40,450 bases of DNA from Deltaproteobacteria bacterium (GTDB lineage Bacteria; Myxococcota_A; UBA9160; SZUA-336), in the NCBI GenBank assembly GCA_016875225.1, contig VGRW01000027.1, forward strand, positions 1 through 40,450, read 5' to 3'. Position 1 is the first letter of the stretch. Each line of letters begins with the position of its first letter. The notes under the pieces were generated by a model. It saw only the letters and a program-made list of their open reading frames with translations. It ran no database searches and was not told the origin of the DNA. The position numbers and the translations under genes are program-made. Below are positions 7,746 to 14,798 of this stretch, piece by piece.

Positions 7746-8312
7746 TCAGGCGCGCGAAGCGCGCTCGGCGACCTCTCGGAACCAGCTCGGGCTCGGCGTC
7801 GGGTCCTTCGCGATCGCGACGTGCGCGATGCCGCTCGGCGCCGCGAGGAATCCGCGCGCGAGCTCTGCGCCCAGCCCGACACCGACGAACGTCACGCGCG
7901 ACGCGTCGAGCTCCGGATCCGCCGCGACGAGCGCGAGCACCGCGGCGAGATCTGCGGCGACCTGTTGCTCGAGCTCCGGCCGGAGCCGCGCGGCGAGCGG
8001 GGTACGCGCGTCCAGCGCGAGCGCGCTCAGCTTGTCGCTCCTTCGCGCGCCGCAGAGCGGCAGGTCGAAGCTGATCAGCGCCGCCGTCGCGCTGCACGCC
8101 AGTGCCGCGCTCTCGGCGAGCGCGGAGCTCGCGCATCCATCGGGTCCGGCCAGCCGGATCACCGGGTTCGGGCCGGGGTGCGCGGGTCGGATCACGTAGC
8201 CGTGCACGCGGTCGCCACGCGAGAGCAGACTCCAATGGGTCTTCGCGCCCTCGCGCCTCGTCGCAAGCCCCGGGACGCCCGCGTTCGGATCCTGCGCAGC
8301 GACGCGGCGCAT
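7746..8312 (-). CDS. Alpha/beta-hydrolase-like protein lacking the nucleophile serine
   Basis: This 188-residue protein resembles the core of small alpha/beta hydrolases: a strand PNPVIRLAGPDG, a second strand AALISFDLPLCGAR, and a nucleophile-elbow segment SRVTFVGVGLGAELARG. The elbow normally reads GxSxG. Here it is G-V-G-L-G, with glycine (residue 146 from this start) where the serine should be, and the protein is shorter than active relatives. Catalysis is therefore doubtful, and a structural or binding role is more likely. The ATG at 8312 forms a TGATG junction with the preceding gene, implying translational coupling; an ATG 11 codons upstream is possible. It is the third gene of the ParA operon. 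The fold assignment is moderately sure and the function unknown. Confidence 0.6.
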   Translation of the reverse strand: MRRVAAQDPNAGVPGLATRREGAKTHWSLLSRGDRVHGYVIRPAHPGPNPVIRLAGPDGCASSALAESAALACSATAALISFDLPLCGARRSDKLSALALDARTPLAARLRPELEQQVAADLAAVLALVAADPELDASRVTFVGVGLGAELARGFLAAPSGIAHVAIAKDPTPSPSWFREVAERASRA

Positions 8313-9049
8313 CAGGCCGCGAGCCGCTGGCTGAGTCGCTGGCACAGCGCGCGAAGACTCCGACCCGTCGCGCTCTCGTCCTCGAGCGCGTGCAGCGATT
8401 CGCCGCGCAGCAGGGAGCGATAGCTCTGCTCGTCGCGCGCGAGCTCGCCGAGCAGCTCGATTCCGACGCCGTACTGGCGCCGTGCGGCCGAGGAGAGCCG
8501 CGCGATCAGGTCGGCGGCCGCGACCGGGGAGTCGGATCCGACCACCAGCGCCAGCACGCGGCGGCCGGCGAGCGCCGGCGCGAGCTCGCGAAGCAGGCCC
8601 AGCGCCCGGCCCAGGCCCCAGGCGGCGAGCTCGACCGGGAGCAGCACGCCGTCGATTCCGTCCGCGGCGATCCGTCCGAGCATCGCGCCGATTCGCGCCG
8701 GGCGCTCGACCGCGATCGCGGGCACATCGTCCGAAATCGCGGCCAGCGCCACGGCCGGATCCGCGCAGACCTCCCAGCTTGCGCAGCGAACGCGGGGGAC
8801 CAGGGGCGAGGCAGGGAACGAGCTGATCACGCGAGCCGGCCGGCCCGCGGCGCCCATTCCACCGGCGAGCTCGAGCGCGAGCGCGCAGGAGAGCGGCCGC
8901 TCCGGGTCCGCCGGCAGGCAGTAGCGGGGCGCGCGCGAGGGCTGCGCCAGCGGCGGCGTCGCTCGCGCTCGCGCGGCCTCGCGGGCCTCCCGCTGCTCCT
9001 CCTCGGAGATGAAGTAGTGGAGAACGTCTCCGAGGTTCCTGCGCGCCAA
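8312..9049 (-). CDS. ParA/MinD-like protein without a P-loop (putative pseudo-ATPase)
   Basis: This is a 245-residue protein. After an N-terminal helix (NLGDVLHYFISEEE) it follows the order of a ParA/MinD fold. Residues 44-75 (PADPERPLSCALALELAGGMGAAG) align with the P-loop and first helix, but the KGGxGKTT motif is gone. A middle segment DGVLLPVELAAWGLGRALGLLREL and strand RVLALVVG follow. The end, IELLGELARDEQSYRSLLRGESLHAL, resembles the MinD/ParA 'LG-IP-D------G-P' tail. I infer a non-ATP-binding paralogue that may bind the active ParA encoded 14 bases upstream. The TTG start at 9049 is chosen because the homology-like region starts there and no ATG is near. It ends in a TGATG overlap with the next gene. 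Confidence 0.6.
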   Translation of the reverse strand: MARRNLGDVLHYFISEEEQREAREAARARATPPLAQPSRAPRYCLPADPERPLSCALALELAGGMGAAGRPARVISSFPASPLVPRVRCASWEVCADPAVALAAISDDVPAIAVERPARIGAMLGRIAADGIDGVLLPVELAAWGLGRALGLLRELAPALAGRRVLALVVGSDSPVAAADLIARLSSAARRQYGVGIELLGELARDEQSYRSLLRGESLHALEDESATGRSLRALCQRLSQRLAA

Positions 9050-9063
9050 GGCCGGCTCTCGTG

Positions 9064-10161
9064 CTAGCTGATGATGAGCACCGAGTTTACACCGCCAGCC
9101 GGACCCTCGACGCGTCGCGGGTTGCTCGGATCCGGCTGCCACTCGCCGTCGACGAAGTAGCGGTACTGGTACACGCCCGGCCCCAGCCGTACGACCTTCT
9201 CCCAGGTGCCGTTCGGACCCAGCCGAGTCTCGACGCCCTGGTCGGGAATCCAGTTGTTGAAGTCGCCGGCGAGCTGGACCTCGTTCACGTTGGGGTTCTT
9301 GAACGTGAAGACCACGCCCTTGGCCGCCGCGGAGGCCAGCTCGATCGGATCGGGCTTTGCGGCCGCGGGCTTCGCGGGCTGCTGCTCCTCTTCGCGGTCG
9401 TAGAGGACCTCGAGCGCGAGCGACATGTAGTCGACGAATCCGTAGGAGCGGCGGTCGAGCTTCGCGATCGGAATGCCGCGCTGCGCCGCCTCGCGCAGCC
9501 GCACGTTGGAACGGATCACCGTGTCGAAGACCAGATCCTTGTAGGTCTCGCGGATCTCGGCGAGCGCGCGCTTCGCGAAGCGCGTTCGCCCGTCGAAGAG
9601 CGTCGGCAGGATGCGGATCTTGAGCGAGTGTCCGATCCGATCCTCGAGCAATCCGATCGTCTCGAGCAGCTTGCCCACGCCGTGCATCGAGTAGTAGCTG
9701 GTCTCGAGCGGGATGATCACCTCCTGTGCCGCGCGAAGCGCGTTGAAGGTCAGGATCCCGACGTTGGGCGGACAGTCGATCAGCACGAAGTCGTAGCGCT
9801 TCTCGAGCTTTGCGATCGCCGCGGCCAGCCGCTCGGTGCGCCCCCGCGCTCCTTCCGCGCCGAGCTTCTGCTCGAGCGCGGAGAGGATCACCCCGGAGGG
9901 TGCGACGTCGAGGTTCTGAGAGGCGTTGGTGATCACCTCGTCGAGCTTCGCGCCCGCGCCGTCCGGCTCCGAGAGCACTTCGTACAGGTTCTCGTCGACC
10001 TCTTCGGGGTCGACGCCGAGGCCGAGCGTCGCGTGCGCTTGCGGGTCCATGTCGATCACGAGAACCGAATGACCTTCGGCCGCGAGACACCCGGCGAGAC
10101 TCACCACGCTGGTGGTCTTGCCGCAGCCACCCTTCTGGTTCATCACCGCGATGCAGCGCAT
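9064..10161 (-). CDS. ParA-family ATPase fused to a C-terminal glycogen-binding (AMPK-beta/CBM48-type) domain
   Basis: This 365-residue protein has two domains. Residues 1-255 are a complete ParA ATPase: MRCIAVMNQKGGCGKTT (Lys10, Lys15), VLVIDMDPQAHATLG, and FVLIDCPPNVGILTFNAL. They end with FAKRALAEIRETY, FDTVIRSNVRLREA and RGIPIAK, as in chromosome- or cargo-positioning ParAs. A Pro/Ala linker leads to residues about 280-365, an early-set domain: VVFTFKNPNVNEVQLAGDFN, then W, PGVYQYRYFVDGEW, and GGVNSVLII. The two Trp and the Asn used by AMPK-beta to bind glycogen are kept, and the usual Lys is Arg. This suggests an ATPase that positions a carbohydrate-bearing cargo on the nucleoid. No parB or parS is next to it. 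The ATG at 10161 has a good AGGAGG site upstream. Confidence 0.9.
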   Translation of the reverse strand: MRCIAVMNQKGGCGKTTSVVSLAGCLAAEGHSVLVIDMDPQAHATLGLGVDPEEVDENLYEVLSEPDGAGAKLDEVITNASQNLDVAPSGVILSALEQKLGAEGARGRTERLAAAIAKLEKRYDFVLIDCPPNVGILTFNALRAAQEVIIPLETSYYSMHGVGKLLETIGLLEDRIGHSLKIRILPTLFDGRTRFAKRALAEIRETYKDLVFDTVIRSNVRLREAAQRGIPIAKLDRRSYGFVDYMSLALEVLYDREEEQQPAKPAAAKPDPIELASAAAKGVVFTFKNPNVNEVQLAGDFNNWIPDQGVETRLGPNGTWEKVVRLGPGVYQYRYFVDGEWQPDPSNPRRVEGPAGGVNSVLIIS

Positions 10162-10168
10162 GCCTGTC

Positions 10169-10174
10169 CCTCCT
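10169..10174 (-). promoter_or_regulatory. Ribosome binding site of the ParA-CBM48 gene
   Basis: On the minus strand AGGAGG lies seven bases before the ATG at 10161, supporting that start. The 203-base interval between this gene and the divergent Ppx/GppA gene must hold the promoters of both; I see no convincing -35/-10 pair there. Confidence 0.75.
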
Positions 10175-10364
10175 CTCTACGAGACAGAGATCCGAATGGG
10201 GGCGTACCACGACGAGCGGAGGAGCGGCAGGGGAAACAGCGGTTCCGCGCCCCGCGGGTCATGCACGGGTGCACCGCTTGATTCCGACGAGGCAGATCGC
10301 GAGATCTCCCTCAACTTCCCCACCCCCATTCGAACCGATCGAAACGTAGCAGCAGGAGAATCCG

Positions 10365-11324
10365 ATGGCCAACTCCGAACAGGCGCGCCCGGCGCGAATC
10401 GGCGTGCTCGACCTGGGCTCGAACACCGTGCTTCTGCTCGTGGTCGACGCGAGCGGCCGCGTGATCCGCGACGTGGCGCGCATCACGCGTCTCGGACAAG
10501 GCGTCTTCGCCAGCTCCTCGCTCGCGCCCGATGCGGTCGCGCGCACGCGCGCGGCGATCTCGGAGCTCGCGAGCCTGGCGCGCGCGGACGGGGTCGATCG
10601 CCTGGTCGCGGTGGGCACCGAGGCGCTGCGCCGCGCGCGCGACGGAGCCGACTTCCTCGCGCGGCTGGTGAGCGAGGGGTGGATCGACGCCGCGCGGCTG
10701 CTCTCGGGCGAGGAGGAAGCCGAGCTCGCGATCGAGGCGACACGGCGCAGCGTCGGCGCTCACGCGGCGGCGCTTGCAGTGATCGATGTCGGCGGTGGTA
10801 GCACCGAGATCGCCTGGCGCGCGCGCGCCGACGCGCCGATCGCAGCGCTCTCGCTGCCGCTGGGAAGCGTCCGGCTCTCCGAGGAGCTGCTGCCGCGGCA
10901 TCCGGTTCCCGACGCGGATCTCGCGCGGGTCCGCGCTCGGGTCCGGAGCGCGACGCAGAGGCTTGCGCTGGCGCTGCCGAACGGATTGCCGTCCGGCTGC
11001 GCGGTGGTCGCGGTCGCGGGCACCGCGACCACGCTCGCCGCGCTCGAGCTCGCACTCGAAACCTGGGACGAGTCTCGGGTCGAGGGAATGGAGCTCGGCA
11101 CCGGGACGCTCGCGGCGTGGATCGAGCGCCTGGCACGGCTCGGTGTCGCGGAGCGAGCGCGGCTGCCGGGGCTCGATCCCGGACGCGCGGACGTGATCGT
11201 CGCCGGGCTCGTCGTGCTCGAAGGGGTGCTCGACCGGCTCGGCGCGAGCCGCTTCACCGTCTCGGGTCGCGGCGTGCGGCACGGCGTGGCGCTCCGCGCG
11301 CTCGCTGGCGAGAGGGTCATTTGA
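10365..11324 (+). CDS. Ppx/GppA-family exopolyphosphatase / guanosine pentaphosphatase-like protein
   Basis: This is a 319-residue, single-module Ppx/GppA protein of the ASKHA fold. Visible motifs are GVLDLGSNTVLLLVVD (phosphate 1), VAVGTEALRRARD, LSGEEEAELAI, VIDVGGGSTEI (phosphate 2) and the C-terminal RADVIVAGLVVLEGVL. Family enzymes hydrolyse polyphosphate or pppGpp. This short form lacks the C-terminal HD-like domain of E. coli Ppx/GppA, so substrate preference is open. The ATG has an AGGAG about eight bases upstream. It opens a long same-strand gene run; the next gene starts 10 bases after its stop. Confidence 0.9.
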   Translation: MANSEQARPARIGVLDLGSNTVLLLVVDASGRVIRDVARITRLGQGVFASSSLAPDAVARTRAAISELASLARADGVDRLVAVGTEALRRARDGADFLARLVSEGWIDAARLLSGEEEAELAIEATRRSVGAHAAALAVIDVGGGSTEIAWRARADAPIAALSLPLGSVRLSEELLPRHPVPDADLARVRARVRSATQRLALALPNGLPSGCAVVAVAGTATTLAALELALETWDESRVEGMELGTGTLAAWIERLARLGVAERARLPGLDPGRADVIVAGLVVLEGVLDRLGASRFTVSGRGVRHGVALRALAGERVI

Positions 11325-11334
11325 TAACGTCGGA

Positions 11335-12504
11335 GTGCCGGTGAAACAGACAGTTCTGGTCGTCGTCGGTCCGGACGGGCCGCGGCCCTTCATGCGCGGG
11401 ATTCTGGTGCAGTCGTTGGTCTCGCGCGGCGTGCCATTCGATGTCGCGCTGGAGACCGCGACGGCGATTCGCGACCGCGTTGCCGCCAAGCGGCAGGTGC
11501 TGGTCGGCGAGCTCTCGAGGCTCGTCGACGAGCTCCTCGACGACCGCTACGACCTCGATTCGCCGCCCATCCTCGCGAGCGCCGAGCCGCCGCGCGTGCT
11601 CGAAGAGACCGGCTCCGGCAGCCCCTTCTCGAAGGGAATCCTGGCCGTCTCGCTGATGGGCGCGGGTCTCGAGCCGGACGAAGCGCACGACGCGGCGCGC
11701 GAGATCGAGGCGCGACTCCTGCGCCAGGGTCTGCCGCACATCGACCGCACGGAGCTGCGCGACCTGGTCGCCGAGACGCTCGAGCGCACCCACGGCGAAG
11801 GGCCGGCCAGCCGGTATCGCATCTGGCGCGAGGCTCGCGACGACGGCAAGCCCAGCCTGGTGCTGCTCGGCGGAGCCACCGGCTCGGGCAAGACCTCGAT
11901 CGCGATCGAGGTCGCGCGGCGGCTCGAGATCCCGCGCGTGATCGGCACCGACTCGATCCGCCAGATCATGCGGCTGATGTTCTCTCCCGACCTGATGCCG
12001 GAGATCCACTCCTCGACCTTCGACGCGCACCTGCGGCTCGCGCGCGCGGCCACGCCGGCCGCCGAGCCGGTCGTGGTGGGCTTCCGCGAGCAGGCGCAGA
12101 AGATCGCCGTCGGCGTGCACGCGCTCTTCGACCGGGCCGTCGAGGAGAACACCAGCATGCTGATCGAGGGCGCGAACCTGGTTCCGGGAATGCTCGACCT
12201 CGAGCGCTATCGCGATCGCGCGCACGTCTCGTTCATCATGACCGGAACGCTCGACCGCGAGGCGTACCGAAGCCGGTTCTCGACCCGCTCCGCCAAGGCG
12301 CGCGGCCGCTCGGCCGATCGCTACCTGGAGCACTTCGACGACATCCTGACGATCCAGAACTACCTTCTGGCCGAAGCGGAGCGCCACGCGCTTCCGATCG
12401 TCGACAACGTGCACTTCGATACCGCCGTGGTGTCGGTGATCCGCTCGGTGATCGCGACGCTGCCGCCGGCACGAGCGAGGGGTCAGGAGGGGGAGGCGTG
12501 CTAG
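11335..12504 (+). CDS. 2-phosphoglycerate kinase-like protein with N-terminal ATP-cone-like region
   Basis: This is a 389-residue protein. Residues 1-150 contain two ATP-cone-like repeats: RPFMRGILVQSLVSRGV, then the parallel SPFSKGILAVSLMGAGL. The C-terminal half is a P-loop kinase with GGATGSGKTS at about 178-187, then GTDSIRQIMR, a MLIEGANLVPG segment, and IVDNVHFDTAV near the end. This order matches archaeal 2-phosphoglycerate kinase (cyclic 2,3-bisphosphoglycerate synthesis) and its bacterial homologues, whose real substrate is mostly untested. The GTG at 11335 (or at 11341) is the only reasonable start. The stop overlaps the start of the M48 protease gene by seven bases, indicating one operon. 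Confidence 0.82.
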   Translation: MPVKQTVLVVVGPDGPRPFMRGILVQSLVSRGVPFDVALETATAIRDRVAAKRQVLVGELSRLVDELLDDRYDLDSPPILASAEPPRVLEETGSGSPFSKGILAVSLMGAGLEPDEAHDAAREIEARLLRQGLPHIDRTELRDLVAETLERTHGEGPASRYRIWREARDDGKPSLVLLGGATGSGKTSIAIEVARRLEIPRVIGTDSIRQIMRLMFSPDLMPEIHSSTFDAHLRLARAATPAAEPVVVGFREQAQKIAVGVHALFDRAVEENTSMLIEGANLVPGMLDLERYRDRAHVSFIMTGTLDREAYRSRFSTRSAKARGRSADRYLEHFDDILTIQNYLLAEAERHALPIVDNVHFDTAVVSVIRSVIATLPPARARGQEGEAC

Positions 12505-13346
12505 GCGTGGGATTTCGGATCGGGCTCTGCGCGCTGGCCCTCGCGCTCTCGGCGTGCGGGACGCTCAGCGTCCAGGAAGAGAAGCAGATGGGCGCGCAGG
12601 CGCAGTCCCAGCTGCGCAAGCAGCTCACCTTCGTGCGCGACCCGGTCACGGTGAGCTACGTGCGCAAGCTCGGCGAGAACCTGGCCGCCGCGGCGCGACC
12701 GTCGCCGTTCGAGTTCCGCTTCTACGTCGTCGAGGACGAGACGCTGAACGCCTTCGCGATCCCGGGCGGGGCGATGTACGTGAACACCGGCCTGATCCAG
12801 GCCGTCGACAACTCCGCCGAGCTCGCGGGAGTGCTCGCCCACGAGATGGGGCACGTCACGGCGCGTCACGTCGCGCAGATGGCCAACCGCAGCCGCAACA
12901 CCGGCTTCGTCGCGAACATCTTCTACATGCTCGTCGCGATCCTGACCGGCAACCCGTACCTCGCCAACGCGGGCGGGCTCGCCGGCTCGGTCGCCGGTCA
13001 GGCGTACATGAACACGTACACGCGCGACGCGGAGCGCGAGGCGGACGCGCTGGCGGTCGAGACGCTGGTTCACGCGGGCTGGAATCCCGAGGCGCTGGTC
13101 ACGATGTTCGAGACGCTGAAGAAGGAGTCGGGCGGATTCAGCGGACCGCAGTTCCTCTCCAGTCACCCGGCCACGGACGAGCGGATCGCCAACGTGCAGC
13201 GCGACATCGCGAAGTATCCGGGCACCGCGAAGCTCCGGCTGGACGACGGCAAGCTCCCGATCATCCAGGAGCGGCTGAAGCTGATCGTGGGCACCGATCG
13301 GGAAGAGTCCGCCGACGACGAAGAGGGTGAATCGGACGAGGAATAG
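12498..13346 (+). CDS. M48-family metalloprotease lipoprotein (BepA/Oma1-like)
   Basis: This 282-residue protein has a lipoprotein signal: a hydrophobic segment then LSAC with Cys20 as the lipidation site and Gly at +2, consistent with outer-membrane sorting where that rule applies. The peptidase M48 core shows NAFAIPGGAMYVNTGLI, the zinc motif HEMGH, a downstream RDAEREADALAVE supplying the third ligand Glu, and a late SSHPATDERIANV. Such proteases (BepA, LoiP) degrade misfolded outer-membrane proteins. The C-terminal TPR domain of BepA is missing; the tail is a short acidic stretch (EESADDEEGESDEE). The GTG start at 12498 overlaps the kinase stop. The predicted site of action is the periplasmic face of a membrane. 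Confidence 0.9.
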   Translation: MLGVGFRIGLCALALALSACGTLSVQEEKQMGAQAQSQLRKQLTFVRDPVTVSYVRKLGENLAAAARPSPFEFRFYVVEDETLNAFAIPGGAMYVNTGLIQAVDNSAELAGVLAHEMGHVTARHVAQMANRSRNTGFVANIFYMLVAILTGNPYLANAGGLAGSVAGQAYMNTYTRDAEREADALAVETLVHAGWNPEALVTMFETLKKESGGFSGPQFLSSHPATDERIANVQRDIAKYPGTAKLRLDDGKLPIIQERLKLIVGTDREESADDEEGESDEE

Positions 13347-13401
13347 GGCCCGGGCGTACAATTTCCGCGCTGCAGGGGAATGCGGCCGGAGGCGTGGGAG
13401 A

Positions 13402-14796
13402 GTGGGACGACCTGAACGGCTCGGCGAGCTTCTAGCGTCGGGCTATCGACCGCGCAGCGTGCGAGAGGAGCTGCGCGCGAACCTGATCGCGCGGATCCGC
13501 GCCGGGCAGCCGCTCTTCCCGGAGATGATCGGCTACGCGGATTCCGTCGTGCCCGCGATCGAGAACGCGATTCTCGCGGGCCACGACATGATCTATCTCG
13601 GCGAGCGCGGGCAGGGCAAGAGCAAGATGATCCGCAAGCTCGTCGAGCTTCTCGACGACTGCGTACCGATCATCGCGGGCAGCGAGGTCAACGACGATCC
13701 CTGCGCGCCGATCAGCCGCTGGGGCCGCGATCGGGTCGAGAAGGAGGGCGATGCGACGCCGATCGAGTGGATCACCCGCGCCTCGCGCTACGGCGAGAAG
13801 CTCGCCACGCCCGACGTCTCGATCGCCGACCTGATCGGCGAGATCGACCCGATCCGGGTCGCCGAGGGGCGCTACCTCGCCGACGAGTCGACCATCCACT
13901 ACGGGCTGATCCCGCGCACCAATCGCGGCATCTTCTGCATCAACGAGCTGCCCGACCTGGCGGAGAAGGTGCAGGTCGGGCTGTTCAACGTGATGGAGGA
14001 GCGCGACTTCCAGGTGAAGGGCTTCAAGGTCCGGCTTCCGCTCGACGTGCTCGTGGTCGCCAGCGCCAACCCCGAGGACTACACCCGTCGAGGTCGCATC
14101 ATCACCCCGCTGAAGGACCGCTATCAGGCGCAGATCCGCACGCACTACCCGCCCACGCGCGCGCTCGAGATCGAGGTCATGAAGCAGGAGCGGCGCAAGC
14201 CGCGCACGCAGGCGGTGCCGCTCTGGATTCCGGGCTTCCTCGAGCAGATCGTCGCCGAGCTCACGATCCAGGCGCGCAAGAGCGCCGACATCAGCCAGGT
14301 CTCCGGCGTCTCGGTCCGCGCCTCGATCGCGAATTACGAGACGCTGCTCGCCGCCGCGGAGCGACGCGCGCTCCGGCTCGGCGAGGACGAGGCGGTTCCG
14401 CGACTCACCGACCTGCCGGGGCTGCTCGCGTCGATGGGTGGCAAGGTCGAGCTCGAGTACGCGGGCACCGACACCCACGAGTCCGAGATCCTGGACAACC
14501 TGGTGCGGCGCGCGGTGATCGAGGTCTTCGGCGAGGTCTGCGCGGCGTTCGATCTCGACGCGGTCGTGCGCGCGTTCGAGGACGGCTGGAAGGTCGAGGT
14601 CGGAGACGAGCTGCCCTCGCGCGAGTACGCCGACGGCCTCGACCAGATCGCGGGCCTGCGCAAGGCGGTCGAGCAGCTCGGCTGTGACTCGAGCCCGGCG
14701 CGGATCGCGGCCGCGGTGGAGTTCGTGCTCGAGGGTCTGCACCTTTCGAACCGACTCAACCGCGAGACCTCGGGCGACCGCGTCGTCTACGGCTAG
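13402..14796 (+). CDS. ChlI/MoxR-like AAA+ ATPase with Asn-Glu Walker B
   Basis: This 464-residue AAA+ protein of the magnesium-chelatase ChlI type has GERGQGKSK as Walker A (67-75), and GIFCINELPDLAEKVQVGLF containing the Walker B position, where Asp is replaced by Asn181 before Glu182. VVASANPEDYTRRGRIITPLKDRY forms sensor 1 and the arginine region. It is paired with the VWA gene two bases downstream, the arrangement of MoxR/VWA and ChlI/ChlD chaperone-like pairs that remodel or metallate other proteins. No chlorophyll or cobalamin genes are nearby, so it is not a true chelatase subunit by context. The GTG at 13402 was chosen: it has a GGGAG before it and starts where the sequence becomes ordered (RPERLGELLASGY). 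The target is unknown. Confidence 0.85.
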   Translation: MGRPERLGELLASGYRPRSVREELRANLIARIRAGQPLFPEMIGYADSVVPAIENAILAGHDMIYLGERGQGKSKMIRKLVELLDDCVPIIAGSEVNDDPCAPISRWGRDRVEKEGDATPIEWITRASRYGEKLATPDVSIADLIGEIDPIRVAEGRYLADESTIHYGLIPRTNRGIFCINELPDLAEKVQVGLFNVMEERDFQVKGFKVRLPLDVLVVASANPEDYTRRGRIITPLKDRYQAQIRTHYPPTRALEIEVMKQERRKPRTQAVPLWIPGFLEQIVAELTIQARKSADISQVSGVSVRASIANYETLLAAAERRALRLGEDEAVPRLTDLPGLLASMGGKVELEYAGTDTHESEILDNLVRRAVIEVFGEVCAAFDLDAVVRAFEDGWKVEVGDELPSREYADGLDQIAGLRKAVEQLGCDSSPARIAAAVEFVLEGLHLSNRLNRETSGDRVVYG

Positions 14797-14798
14797 CG

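Noticed and set aside
10162-10364. Possible tRNA or small RNA in the longest intergenic gap
   Set aside because: No cloverleaf, conserved T-loop context or strong hairpin with a T-run could be drawn; it is treated as a divergent promoter region.
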